64,000 nt of DNA from Rhynchonema sp. JSB1_4 (taxonomy: Eukaryota; Nematoda; Chromadorea; Monhysterida; Xyalidae): the NCBI GenBank assembly GCA_030248065.1, contig JASAMV010000851.1:1-64000 (forward strand). Direction: 5' to 3'. A model generated the notes under the pieces. That model saw only the letters and a program-made list of their open reading frames with translations. It did not search any database and was not told the origin of the DNA. Positions 52,860 through 64,000 of the stretch are shown here, one piece after another. The position numbers were made by a program, and so were the translations under genes. Position 1 is the first letter of the stretch, and each line of letters opens with the position of its first letter.

Positions 52860-55800
52860 CTATTTGTGTTGCATACGACGTTCGAGTTCGTCGGCCGTGA
52901 TCGCACACGCGCCTGCCGGCAGTTGCTGTTGAATGGCTAGATCCTGAATAGGACAGCACAACATTATGAACAATCTTCACTGTAGAACGTTAGGTTTTTG
53001 TGCCAAGGAACTGGCAGTGCTTTATTCAAGTACGGGCTCAGTGCAGCGTGGAACTAGTCCAGCTGGCCCCAAGGTTTGGGTTTAGGGGCAAAACTCACTG
53101 CTGTTACATTATTGTAACGTACCAGTGGAGTGTGGCTAACTTGTGGTTTAATTACCCGTTGCCCTCTCTCAATGGCTTGCACTTTTGTGCGCAGCAGCGA
53201 TGTTTTACTCAAGCAATAAGATCTGCTCGCGGTCCTTTTTGGAAGTCAATTGGCCAGAGGTGTTCGCACCGACGAGGCCTGGCACCTCGCCTGTCTGTGA
53301 AAACAGGCCGAAGCGGGCAAAACTCGCTATTGTTATATTATTAGGCTTGGGCTTAAACCGGCCCGCCTCCTCGTTTGTTCATTTATATCGAACATCGAGA
53401 TCAAGAACATTAGTTTTGCCGAACATCACCAAACTTACGTTTGAGTTGTAGAAGGTTAATGTTCTTCATCCAAGTGCCAGCTAAGGAGTAAAATAAAAAA
53501 ACGAGTCCAAAACCCAAAAAAAATTATGGCGGTTGGCTCGGTTTAATGATAGGCTTAGGCCGCCCTCAGACAAACGCGAAAAGCGAAAAGTTCAGCACAA
53601 CAGTAACTCCTTAAAGGGGGCCTTTCGCATTTCAAACCGCCTTCAAACTTTGCACGCATTTGAATATTGTTCAGGGCGTTATTAAACTCTCACGCACCAA
53701 GAACTCAATCTGCAGCATGCGACCAGGAGATGCACTTTAAGAAGAACATCCGGGAACAAAGTGTGCCGCGGACCAGCCCAATGTATATTGGTCGCACAAT
53801 GACTAATGGAGAATTTATCCAAAAGTCAAAGGATGGACCCTGATTCAGGAACTGCCACGCTCAGCCACTGTTAACCACTCAGTTATTTGTATTTCTCACG
53901 AAACATTTTCACCTGAAAATAACCAGTAAAACAACCACGTTGCTGTCAGCTGGTGGTTGTTCTACTATTTATTTTCAGATGAAAATGTTTTGTGGGACAT
54001 ACAAGCAGCTTAGTGGTTAAACAGTAGTTGAGCGTGGCTGAGCCTGAATCAGGGTCCATCCTTTGAATTTTGGATAAATTCTCCATTAGTCATTGTGCGA
54101 CCAATACCTGTGCATTCAGGCAAACTGCTTGATCAAAAAGGTGTCAAGGCGAATGAATGTTTCGCATGAAACGTGCAACACCACTAACTATGGAATTTCG
54201 CTTTTCTTTATATTTCGAATTTCGACGAATTGTTCCAGCGCGACAAGCAGACCTTGAAACATTTAGCAGCCACGCATGAACAATTCGTTGCAATACGAAA
54301 TAAAAAGAAAAGCGAAATTCTATAGTGAGGCAGGGGCAAATATCGTGCGAAACATTCTGCGCCTTGACCGCCCTTGTCATCAGGCGAGTTGCCTGAATGC
54401 GCAGGTAGAAATTGGGCTGGTCCACATTTGATTTTGTTCCTGGATGTTCCTCTTGAAGGGCATCTCCTGGCCGCATGCTGAACGTTAGACCTCCGGTGTG
54501 TTTGACTTTTATGACGCCTTGACCACTGTCTGAACACATGCCAAGTTTGAAGGGGGTTTGAAATGCGAAAGGCCCCCTTTAACCACGGGCCTAAAAAACC
54601 ACAGTGATGGTCAAACAAAATGTTTCAAAGGCTGTTTGGCGTGCGCTGTGGATGATGACCACACTGAAAAACTTTTTGCTTTTCGCGTTTGTCGGAAGGC
54701 GGCCTTAGGCTTCCACTTAGGCTTGGCTCCAACTGCAGGCCAAAGGATGCGAGAGTATGACAAAAGATTAGTTGTGAACAAAAGAATTTAAAAAAAAATA
54801 TTTTTTAATATTTTTGGAGATCTAACTACGCCTAGGTTTCGCTGGGTAATTCCAAAACCGAAACCCAGACCTAAACTGCCACTGGGGATGGGGACGAGCT
54901 GGACCAGTACGTGCAGGGAGGCTTCAGTGCATCGTGCATACCTGTTGGCATCGTTCAGTATCGGTGGTGAACGGCATTGACCTGCCCAACAGTCTGTCCA
55001 ACTGCGGTGTGCCTGCGCTGTTGCCAGCCAGTGCATCGCCACTAGCTGTGATCGGACGGCCACCACCTGCTGCGCCCTGCAATCACACACAAACCGATCT
55101 GCATCGGAGCAATGCAGATGACAAATATAGAAAACTTTGAAATTCAGAAATAGGCGGGCGACACTAACGTGATTGCGAGCGCGCACTGCCATGCTTTGTT
55201 GCTGATCCGTGCCTCTTTGCGACATGGCCGCTTGCGCTTGAGCCATTTGAGCTGCAAAATCAAAATGATTGAGCGAGCGGAATAAATTAGTCATTCATTC
55301 GCGACAGAAACTAGTGTTACAAAACTTGGTAGGGTCGCCACAACCCAAGGCTGCAGCTTAGCAAACGCAGTTGAACTCCACATTTAGTTGACGACATTAG
55401 CGCAGTATATACTTGCGGGCCGAAAAAAAACGGTTTTTTTTCGAAAAAAACGGTTTTTTTTCGAAAAAAAACCCGAAAAAAACCGTTTTTCCGAGGCCCG
55501 GAAAAATACGTTTTTATTTTTCCGGAAATTTTTCCAAGTGGCAACTTTTGGAAAAAAACGGTTTTTTTTCAAAAATTTCCGAGAAATTTTCCAAGGTTGC
55601 GAAAGGATGTTGTCAAAACCAATGTAAATCGATGCTTAACAGTTCTAAATGAGCACTTTTTAATCTCCAAGCGCATTTTTAGCCTGTTTCAGGCCATTTC
55701 CCGACAAAATTTTCTTCAAAATAGGCGTTTTTGGACCATGGGTATCCTTAAGTACTGGGAAAATATTTGGAAAAAAAACGGTTTTTTTCCGAAAAAAAAA

Positions 55801-58800
55801 ACGGTTTTTTTCCAAAAATATATTTTGCGGAAAAATGCGCAAGCATAGCGCAGTATACCTCTGATCATGGCTTGTTGTTGGAGCAGAGTCATGGGCGGCA
55901 TCGCATTGGCCTGATTGGGTGCCGCTGTCGGCTGCGGTCGTGGCGGGCCCGTTTGCAGCATGTTGTACGCCGTTTGCAGTGCGGTCAAATAGCGCGGATT
56001 CGACTGCGCGTTCATCGCCGCTGCACCAGCACCACCGCTGCTCGCCGACGACACTGCCGGCATGTCCATACCTGCGTGCCAACACGGGCCGTTGTGTTTG
56101 TCCAAACCAGACCAACGAAGCGTGAGCTAGACCAGCACATTGTGCAAATCGGTGCAAGGGTGCCGTACCTTTCATTTGCTGGGTGATAGGCTGTTGTTTA
56201 ACGATCGGGCGTTTGAAGCCACCGGCGTCAACCAACGAATCCACGGGCAGCGCACTTGCTGACAATGGATCACACATTGTATGGGACAAATGGAAAGAGG
56301 GCTACATTCTAGACGCAATTATGAGACGGATAATGACACTCACATGATTGAAAATTTTGAGTAGACACGGGCGGCGGGCCGAACTGTTGAGGACTGGTTC
56401 GTGCTGGCAGCTGGTGCTGAAGCAAGAAAACCCAATATTTATTGATCGACAGCGTACAAAAACTTCACTTCAAAACTATGCACTTCCTGTCCAGTGCATA
56501 TCAGTTCCGATGCCCATTTCAAGCGCATATTTCTTTGGGTTGAAAATTCAACGTCTTCTTGAAGATTATTCCGGACCAGCAACAACGCAACAAATATTAC
56601 GACACCCATCTATGTATACTAAACGATCGCACGAACCGCGTGCAAGGCAGCGAGCAGCGCTTGCGGTGGCATCGGATTGAACGCGTTCTTCTGGTGGAGC
56701 ATCTGTTGCAACATCATGGCGAACGCCGGCGTGTTCATGGGTGGCATGGCTGTGGGCGTTGAGTTGGGCGGCACAAAAGGGAACGGGGCACGGCCGCCAG
56801 CTGCAACGGAACCACACAATATGCAATAGTTGATGTTCAAAATCGATCATTCCGAACGTTATTATCTCCCATTCAGTACATAACACAAGGCGAAACTTGT
56901 GAACAGAACAACGGACTGAACACAAATAAATCAAAACATTTTTCTGCGACTGAAATTTCAGCTCGTTTAAATTTGTTCAACAATAGGCACTGGCACAATT
57001 GAGCATGAAAGCTTTCCCATCGGACGCTTTTGTCCTCCAGTTTTTATCGTCATTTTCGTCGACAAAACAAACGGTGTAACAAGCGTGCAAAGAATGACCG
57101 ACCCATTTGCGGACGTTGCATGGGAGCAGAAGGGAAAGGCGGTGGCTGCATCGGTCCGTGGCCGCGTGTCTGTGGACGTACGCCAGCACGAAGCATGTTC
57201 AAATTCATCAGCACTGCGTTCATAACCTGTGGATTCATGTGTGGCGGGGGCATCGGGCCTCGGGGAGGCGCACCACCAACTGCTGCAATGCAAACATCAG
57301 ATGGTGATAAAATAAAAAATCAGGAAAAACTGCAAACACGGTTACGCTAACGGCCTAACTCGGCAGCACAGCAATTTTGTGCTCTAAAAGTCACATGATA
57401 AAAGTCGCGGTCAAAATCAGAGTTACTGCGCTATTTGGCGAGGCGGTATTGGTACACAAGGGAAAACTTGGGGCACAGAAAGTTTATATTGAGCAAAGTA
57501 TATAACATAACCATGAGAAAAATTATAAACGTACTTGGCGGTGAAGGCGTTCGGATACGCATGCCAGCAGCGAGTCCCGGTTGCGAGAGTTGCAGTCGGC
57601 GCAACATGTCCATTAGATGCTGCTGTTGCGCTGGGTCCTGTGTGGTAACAAAAACAATCATCCAGATGTTTTGTGCAGTACGAAGTTCCTGGATGGTTAC
57701 GGTTTGAGCTTTGGCCTCGGTGAGCACACAGCTAAGGGCCAACTCAGGCCTGGGCCTGCACACTAACAATGAGCTTGTGCTAAACTCCAAAAAAAGGCCA
57801 GAACTTGCCATTCCAACGTATTCGAACTGCCAGAAAGAGCTTGTGCACATGAGCTGCACCAACCTGCAACGGATCACCCTTGACCATTTGATTGGCATTG
57901 CCGCTTGCACCGGTTTGACCGAGTGACTGCCTCAACAGATTGTATTCTTGCTCCGCTGACACAAAATGGTCGACCTTGCTTGCATCTGGCTGCTGCAAAA
58001 GATCCTACGGATTGAAAGGATGCAACGAAACAGGGTGAAGATATCAGTTCTGAAGATTTGAAAACGTCAAACCAGACAGCCTCGCAGACACCGTATGTCA
58101 TGTTTTTTGGACAAATAACAGCCAGCTTTTATTCATGTGCCTTTGACCCACGCAGGAAGGAGGGTTTTCACAAAACGGGCGCTGAACATCATGCGCGTGT
58201 GTTGGAAAACAGACCCAAGCCCAGCAGTTTCATCGGTATCGGAGTACCGTTTGGGCACAAAACGGCAAAGATGCCCAACCGGCGGTGGCTGTTGTTGTTG
58301 TGGTTGAATGCTGGCGTTGTTGCTGTTCCGACTGCTTTGTCGCATTTGTCGTTCGACGTCCTCGACACTGACGGCGTGCATCGGGGCCATCGACAGACTG
58401 GATGTCTGCAATGACACCTACAATTTTAAACCAACCGTTTCTTGTCAGATGGATTTTGGTGTTTCACTTCAGATTTTTTTGAACTGTGTCAAAAAAATTG
58501 GGAAGCAAGGTAACGTGCACTTTGCACCTTGAATTCTCAGTTTCTGCACGCAAAAAGATCAAAATTTTCTGAATGTGTCAATCTGTAAAATATTGCCAAC
58601 AAACGTACGGTGGTGGCAGCACTATCGCCACTATGACTGCCGCTGGCGAACAATTGCTGCAAGACATTCTGCGCGCCGCCGCCAGATTCCGTGCTGCGGT
58701 CGGTCGACTTGGCCTTGTGACTGCTGCTGCCGCTCGCATTGTTGTTCGTATTGCTCGTGCCTGCAGTAACTTTCTTTACTACATGATTGAGACAGAATTA

Positions 58801-60903
58801 GCAAATCGTGTTGTGAAACACTGCCGACCTCGCGACTGTTGTCCGCCGGTCGACTGATGGTCGGCGGCGAAGAACTTGCTGAATCGACTGCCGCCCGACG
58901 CCGCAGCACTCGCACGACTGTTGTCACCCTGAATCAGGGCAACACGAAACGAAGTCGGAAACGTGGCCGTGTCAAAATATAAAATCAGGAACAAACGCGC
59001 GTCAGACACCGACCAATAAGTTGTTGATGTCACGTTCGATGTCTGTTGATTGATCGCCGGTCGTAAGACCGAGCAAGGCACCAATGTCAAAGTCGTCGTC
59101 ACCCTGACTGTCGCTGAAACGAACCGGCGCCGCCTGAAATATGAACGGTTGTCGTGCCCGGGAAACTTGTTTCATTTCACTAGAAAAATTCCGAGTTCGA
59201 CCCGACCAACCTGTGGACTGGCGGAATGCGGTGCACTCGGCCGACTGTGTGGTCGGTCCCTGTCCTTGCCACTGCCATGTCGTTGACGATGATGTTTCAC
59301 TGGATTATTGCTGTTCGTGAATTGATACTGCCGCGGACCGCTGCTGCTCACGTCCGGTTCTGTGACAACATTCGAATAAAGGCTCAATCAAACAACAAAA
59401 CACTTGTATCGACGGTACAATTTCTGTGCGCATTTGCGGGTTTGTTTCAGTGTCTAATCGAATAGACTATGGACTATGAACTTCTTCCACCTAACGTTCT
59501 TCTGTTACGTATTATTCAGTTGGTGCGGAGGCACAAACCGTTGCTGTCCTCGTCCTCAAATCCACGCAATTCAATAGTGTCCATCATCGAATCAGGTCCA
59601 TCGTCCATCCACTCCGGTGTTGCCTCCACACGTGGCGGATGACCCTGCAACACATTTGTGCTCGTTTGCGATACTCGATTAGATACCGACGCAATCGAGG
59701 TCGTGAAATAATACGGAAACAGATAACGTGGGACACACATACATACCTGACGCCAACTGGGGTTGTTGTTTTGATTGTTGTAGGCACGACGCTGATGTTG
59801 GTGGTTGTTGGAGTGCTGGCGGTTGTTGGTGTAGTGCGACTGCAAGTCATTAACGTGCACGTACTGACAATTGCGCAAAACTGTGCGCATCCGTTACCAA
59901 ACACTACTGTATCGTATATACGCCAATATATTGGTTTGCGATCATTGTTGCATAAAAACAACCAACGCTGTGATATGAATTCTTGTCGTGGAGGTCGGTA
60001 TGTTTGTTATGGTCATTAGGCACTCGCTGATTGCTGTTGGTGTACGCACGCGCGTCAGACTGAAAAAACAGAAACGACTCCTTGAAAAAAAAATGAAGAA
60101 TGTTATCCGAAAGTCAGGACAAAACAAATGCGCAACAGACCGACTGCTGCTGTTGTTGCCAATTCTTATTGCGCCATTGAGGCTCGCGGTCACTACGACT
60201 CTGTGCGCCACCACCGCGCCAGCTTTGCGTCGAATCACCAGGCACTGCAAATCAACGCACCCGCGTCCTTTTGTTGCGAAAAAAGTTGCGGCAAGACATG
60301 CGCTTCGGTTTTTGATCTCCCCTCCACCCAACAAATGCAGCGCGATTTGTAATTTGGTTCACCGCTAAGCCAAATGTAAATACATCAGGTGTAGGCCAAT
60401 AAATACGTCCAAAAACAATGTAGCCATCTGCGCGTGAAAAAACCCGTTGTAGAAAAAGAAGAAGCTGCATTTTTTCAGACACACACTAGGAACGCACCAC
60501 TGTTATTGCTGCCGGCAGCGAAACTGCGTCGTTGCGGACTCAACACCGGTCCATCACCAGCCCGTCCGTTGGCCGGCACATCCAGTGCTTGCGATCGCAA
60601 TTGCGACGCTCGATCGCCACCTGTGAATCGGAAGGGCACTCAAACAAAGTCACGACTTGGCTGGGCTGGCCGCGGATATGGCGCATGCTGCACCAGCACA
60701 AGCGCAGGCCAACCGCAGTCCTAAGCCTAAAACCAAGCCAGACATTCCAAGAGATAATGCGCGCATCAATGGAGCGATAAACAGGCGCGTACGAAGGTAA
60801 AAAAAACAGCCGCACCTTTTCGTCGATTTTCGCCTTCATTGTTGTAGCCATATGGTTTGATCCGAATATCGTTCAGCCATTTCTCGGACTCGAATGTCGA
60901 TCT
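52860..60903 (-). CDS. 4E-T: 4E-T (EIF4ENIF1) translational repressor, N-terminus not located
   Basis: Exons (minus): ~60903-60817, ~60623-60505, ~60248-60160, ~60060-59965, ~59842-59750, ~59644-59537, ~59360-59213, ~59132-59013, ~58930-58830, ~58749-58620, ~58410-58270, ~58006-57864, ~57640-57537, ~57285-57108, ~56800-56640, ~56417-56343, ~56250-56171, 56072-55859, ~55251-55168, ~55078-54943 and 52943-52860 (stop TAG). Diagnostic matches, in family order: FESEKW, VLSPQRRSFAAG, TPEWMDDGPDSMMDTIELRG with GFEDED, GDDDFDIGALLG, SRFSKFF, HAVSVEDVERQMR, then long Gln/Pro/Met-rich stretches, and the C-terminus ITADELERRMQHK, like the VISVDELE end of animal 4E-T. 4E-T binds eIF4E and represses and stores mRNAs in P-bodies. 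The N-terminal YxxxxL-phi eIF4E site was not found, so 5' exons lie further upstream or are diverged. Confidence 0.88.
53553..54722. mobile_element. 1.2-kb fold-back element in last 4E-T intron
   Basis: Arms of about 235-310 bp are inverted copies (53553-53788 with 54410-54722); shared blocks include AGACAAACGCGAAAAGCGAA, GGGGGCCTTTCGCATTTCAA and GGAGATGC..ACATCC. The core holds the TA-flanked MITE 53788-54104 and a further small palindrome at about 54187-54330 (GAAATTCGCTTTTCTTT). No ORF. Confidence 0.75.
53788..54104. mobile_element. TA-flanked MITE, family 1 copy 2
   Basis: Ends TTGGTCGCACAATGACTAAT and complement, TA on both sides, arms over 60 bp including GGATGGACCCTGATTCAGG. Same family as 2597-2861. 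It sits inside the larger fold-back element, so it inserted later. Confidence 0.8.
55410..55846. mobile_element. 437-bp element at a 4E-T splice donor, direct repeat AGCGCAGTATA
   Basis: An 11-bp direct repeat, AGCGCAGTATA, flanks it (55399-55409 and 55847-55857). The right copy abuts exon 56072-55859, supplying the donor GTATAC. Short inverted ends read TACTTGCG and CGCAAGCAT. The interior is dominated by AAAAAACCG/CGGTTTTTT palindromes. Confidence 0.75.
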
Positions 60904-61161
60904 GTAAAACTTGTCAAACGGATCGCAACGACAAATGGTTACTTTGTGCAACTACGCGGATTTGGAACAAGCAAAGTATGATGCATGCACTCAATAAATT
61001 GAAGGGGCTCTATTTTTTCACTCGGTAAAGTTTCATACAAATTATTTTCACAATTTGAATCCGGTGTTATTTTCGTTCATTTGGACGGGGCTGTGTTTTA
61101 AGAGTGCTCTATTTTAGCGATAGCGAAAACTATAAAGCGTTAGGATACACCAGCCCTGAAG
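60904..61161. other. upstream of visible 4E-T exons
   Basis: Likely intron or 5' region of 4E-T. Contains a short GGGGCTCTATTTTTTCACTC block and a weak copy of family-2 MITE sequence; no exon recognised. Confidence 0.35.
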
Positions 61162-62034
61162 CAGTGGTGTCGTTGGGAAATCAAAAAGTCAGGATACCGG
61201 ATACCCAAAATTTTCGGATACCCAAAATTTTCGGATACCCAAAATCAAAAATATCGGATACCAGGGGGGTTGCCCCCAAAATAAAAAATCTCGGACACCC
61301 AGGGGGGTTGTTAAAAAAGGTCAGATTGAGCTTGATGTTCTAGAGGAAAATTGAGCAAAATTGGTGTTGGAACCGCAAGAAATTGTCATTTTTGGTGTTA
61401 TGCTGGCGCCAGCAAGAGATTTTGAGCATTATAAAAATGGGAGATTTTTATGGAGGCAAAAATGGGCGATTTTTACGGCTTTCAAAAAAAATTTTAGGGT
61501 AGGATACCCCTGGACAAAAAGTCAGGATACCGGATACCCCTGGGTGAAAAAATTAAGATGCCGGATACTAAAGGAGGTAACCCTTGTGTTGGGGCGATAT
61601 CTTGCTGCAAGTGCATTAAAAACGATAAAATTTGTTTGGAGCTCAGTCTGAGAACATGAATATGGTGAATTGACGAGGTCATGTCATTGTCCTCAGAAAC
61701 AGTTGTTTCGTATCTCGTTGTATGATTATTCATGACTGAATTTCTTTGTTTCCGCTCGGGATTAGGATTTTGGTATTGGCAGGCAGCTGTGCGACGACGA
61801 AAAACAAGGTCTACCCATGTGTCATGCAAATAAATGCTCTTTTACAGACAAACATAGCTTTTTTTCATCTCAAACTGGCTGTTTTTTGTCATTATGGAAA
61901 GAAAAAATAGCAAAAAAATGGTCATTGAGAAAAGGAAAAAAATTGTTTTTCCCTTTTGTTTTCCTTTCTTTCCTATTAGGAAAAAAATGAGCAAAAAATT
62001 TTTTTTCCGAACTCTGCCCCCAACGACACCAGTG
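61162..62034. mobile_element. 873-bp hAT-like element with 8-bp target duplication CCCTGAAG
   Basis: It begins CAGTGGTGTCGTTGGG and ends CCCCAACGACACCAGTG, flanked by CCCTGAAG at 61154-61161 and 62035-62042. Subterminal tandem repeats are GGATACCGGATACCC and GGATACCCAAAATTTTC. No transposase ORF. Same end type (CASTGGTGT) as the arms at 36985/37181 and the element entering the window end. Confidence 0.9.
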
Positions 62035-62047
62035 CCCTGAAGGCGGT

Positions 62048-62431
62048 TTAACAATTTGAGCAAGCAAGAACGGCGACAATGCCCAGGAATGTCATTATTG
62101 TGGTCAAAACAAACCTGCAGAGCACCGAAAAATCCCGCTGTCGTTTTGGGTTGTTGGCGATCACTTTCGACAGAGCGAGCATTGTGCTCTGAAGTGTAAA
62201 GAATAATTCCATGGAGAATTTCTCTTTTGCCCTCAGCTGAGACCACTTTACCTTATCATAGGCATATTTCCACCTCTCATGTCCGTTCATATTTGAATTA
62301 TCGGCCATCGTTTTGTATTTTGAGCAAAATTCACACCAGCGAAAGGCTGACGGGCAGATTTGAAGTTGCGCGAGTGAATATTGCTCGAGCTGCCGGCTGA
62401 TAGAATCGCGACTCAAGCGACGCAAAGGCAA
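62048..62431 (-). other. 127-codon ORF, possible degenerate zinc-finger/transposase fragment
   Basis: Open minus frame with WCEFCSKYKTM, then GHERWKYAYDKVKW and a hydrophobic end VLTTIMTFLGIVAVLA. The Cys pair followed by a W-K-Y helix recalls TTF/BED-type finger domains of hAT-derived proteins, but the closing His residues are not visible. It may be a 4E-T 5' exon region, an old transposase remnant or chance. Low certainty. Confidence 0.25.
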
Positions 62432-62434
62432 AAT

Positions 62435-63217
62435 AACGGCACGAAAAAATCAGCCAATGGACAATGGAAGTTTCAGGCGCACTAATCTGGGCAGAAGATT
62501 CGCATGTCCAATGACAAAACACACCCAACACGATTCTCCTTACCGTTGCCCCAAAAAAATCAACGAAATCACGAGACAGAACCAAGGCACACAGATAAGC
62601 TTGAAACATCAAGCGCTGATGTTCGATTGAACAGGCGCGGCAAAGCAAAACCAACAGAGGACCAAGAACACCACGACACTTTTCAAATTTTTATTCAAAG
62701 GCGTTAAAAAGCTACAAGCGATATCTGTGCAGAAAGCAACCCAATGTTTGTGTGGTACAGTTCTCCCGCTGCAAGACCAAAAACCACTACTTTTCCCTGC
62801 AATTAATGGCCTCAAATGCAACGAAAAAGGACGCAGGCAGTATGATTCACAAATAATAAAAAATGTGCAATTAAAATGCAATCAAAAGAATATGGAAAAC
62901 AGAGTGAAGTGGAATTCATACCAGTTAGGAAAAGATCACAGCACGCAAACCACACAACACTCAATAAATGGATGCGGTACAAATCAGTAAAACTGCATTT
63001 TACGTCAACTCCCGACAAACGAAACCGAATTCCCGAGAGTAAAAAGATTCCATCATGAAACAGGCGATGTAGCGCACGTGAGACGGTGGCAGGGCAGGGG
63101 ACAGGTCGGAATACAAGCGAAAAGAAATCGTTGACCCAATCCAACAGCATTGGTTGAAGAAAATTGCAAGAAAAAACTGCACGTAAATAAAATGAAACAG
63201 CACAACATTATTCAATA
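62435..63217. other. region between the 62-kb ORF and MITE family 2
   Basis: Nothing recognisable; A-rich on the plus strand, small ORFs only. May contain the 4E-T promoter or 5' exons. Confidence 0.35.
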
Positions 63218-63588
63218 CCGTATTCCCTAAAATAGAGCCCCCCCCCAAAAAAATACAGCCCCCCTAAAAGGGGTCAGTGAAAAAATAGAGCCCCCCAACT
63301 TGGAATTGCCCGCTTGGGGGTCGTAAAGTCAAGTTCTTGTATAAGACACCTTGTGTACAACATTTGTGGTTGAGTATATGATGACGTAAAGCCTTTTATG
63401 GAAGATCTGCACCTAAAAACACGCAATAATGACCAGTAACACCCTGACAGAACTCCATTTTAGGGGTATTTTTTGGAACATTTTGTTGAGATTTTGGGCA
63501 GCGAAAAAATACAGCCCCCCAAAAAATACAGCCCCCCTAAAAGGGGTCAGTGAAAAAATACAGTCCCCTTGTATTTTAGGATTTACGG
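63218..63588. mobile_element. MITE family 2, copy 2
   Basis: Reverse-oriented copy of 38558-38975. Both carry the GGGGTCAGTGAAAAAATA blocks at each end and share the core, including AAGTCAAGTTCTTGTATAAG and GTTGAGTATATGATGACG. A window-scale alignment by eye shows few differences in the core, suggesting recent spread. Confidence 0.8.
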
Positions 63589-63659
63589 CAAGCACCATCC
63601 AGTCAATAAAAAACGTCACATGTAACACATGATTGACAGTTTGTGACAAATGTCAGCTT

Positions 63660-63848
63660 CTATTTCTGTTGTTTTCTGGCCAGTTTATTTTTGTTGTAGG
63701 TGACGATACGAGCGAGTCTCTCCTGCAGACGTTGGATGAGGCCGAGATTTTCTTCGGGCACCTCAATCTCGCTGTTCGGACTCGATTGCGCTGCGTCGGT
63801 GGTTGATTTGGCTGCGGCGTGTTCGGGCGTCGAACCGATCCGGATCAC
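63660..63848 (-). CDS. terminal exon of a further gene (3' part only)
   Basis: From a TTGCAG acceptor, 62 codons run to TAG: VIRIGSTPEHAAAKS, a Ser/Glu-rich stretch, then NLGLIQRLQERLARIVTYNK and a basic end (LARKQQK). The last part looks like an amphipathic or coiled helix. The rest of the gene lies beyond the window; family not recognised. Confidence 0.6.
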   Translation of the reverse strand: MIRIGSTPEHAAAKSTTDAAQSSPNSEIEVPEENLGLIQRLQERLARIVTYNKNKLARKQQK

Positions 63849-63941
63849 CTGCAACAAATGTGATGCGCGGCAGTCATGTATGTAGCTTGAGGTTGACAAT
63901 ACTCAGAACTCAAATTTGTACTTTTGGCCCACTGGTCTACT

Positions 63942-64000
63942 CCAGTGGTGTAGTTTGGGGCTGGTGTGAGGGGGTGCGGGGATATAACCCTTACCCCAAC
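63942..64000. mobile_element. start of a further hAT-like element, cut by window end
   Basis: CAGTGGTGTAGTTTGGGG followed by a G-rich stretch matches the terminal style of the other CAGTG-ended elements. The other end and the target duplication are outside the window. It lies just inside the intron upstream of exon 63848-63660. Confidence 0.5.

Overview
The window is nuclear DNA from an invertebrate animal. Its genes are split into many small exons (often 60-250 bp) with GT..AG introns, the neighbours are typical metazoan genes (PAR-3, 4E-T, an ionotropic glutamate receptor relative), and no bacterial-style packed ORFs are present. An interstitial block of the hexamer GCCTAA/TTAGGC, the nematode telomere unit, together with TTTCAG-type splice acceptors, suggests a nematode or close ecdysozoan relative whose PAR-3 and 4E-T have stayed similar to the vertebrate proteins. 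This placement is inference. All coding models were read by eye from exon phase and splice sites; there is no transcript evidence.

Layout. 0.1-3.05 kb (minus): a multi-pass membrane protein with a Gln/Pro-rich tail, 5' end not found. 8.6-10.2 kb and 11.7-14.1 kb (minus): two tandem paralogues encoding single-pass cell-surface proteins with a CCC-x-G-x-C motif like activin-type receptor ectodomains and no kinase. Both models have consistent splice phases from ATG to stop (310 and 382 aa). 16.1-35.8 kb (minus): a roughly 30-exon par-3 gene with the N-terminal CR1 domain, three PDZ domains and the aPKC-site region. Its 7.7-kb first intron holds exon-like ORFs of an unrecognised nested gene. 36.7-47.2 kb: gene-free, a deeply nested stack of non-autonomous hAT-like elements, fold-back elements, simple repeats and a 728-bp tandem/inverted satellite. 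48.5-51.3 kb (plus): a divergent ionotropic glutamate receptor-like gene. 52.9-60.9 kb (minus): a 4E-T (EIF4ENIF1) orthologue of about 20 exons. 61.2-62.0 kb: another hAT-like element. 63.66-63.85 kb (minus): the last exon of a further gene that runs off the window.

Two things stand out. First, the 9-mer GATGTTTCA occurs about 20 times on either strand, where about 0.5 would be expected by chance. It is concentrated at intron ends: it forms the 3' splice site itself, lies a few bases from a donor or acceptor, or forms a 15-bp inverted pair at the two ends of one intron. Second, the repeat region can be dated layer by layer, because seven elements keep 8-bp target-site duplications (one imperfect). 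One element sits exactly across the end of another, and one insertion has a matching empty copy elsewhere in the window.

By family knowledge, PAR-3 (cell polarity scaffold) and 4E-T (eIF4E-binding translational repressor of P-bodies and germ granules) are conserved regulators. Nothing in the sequence links the neighbouring genes functionally; there is no operon-like spacing.
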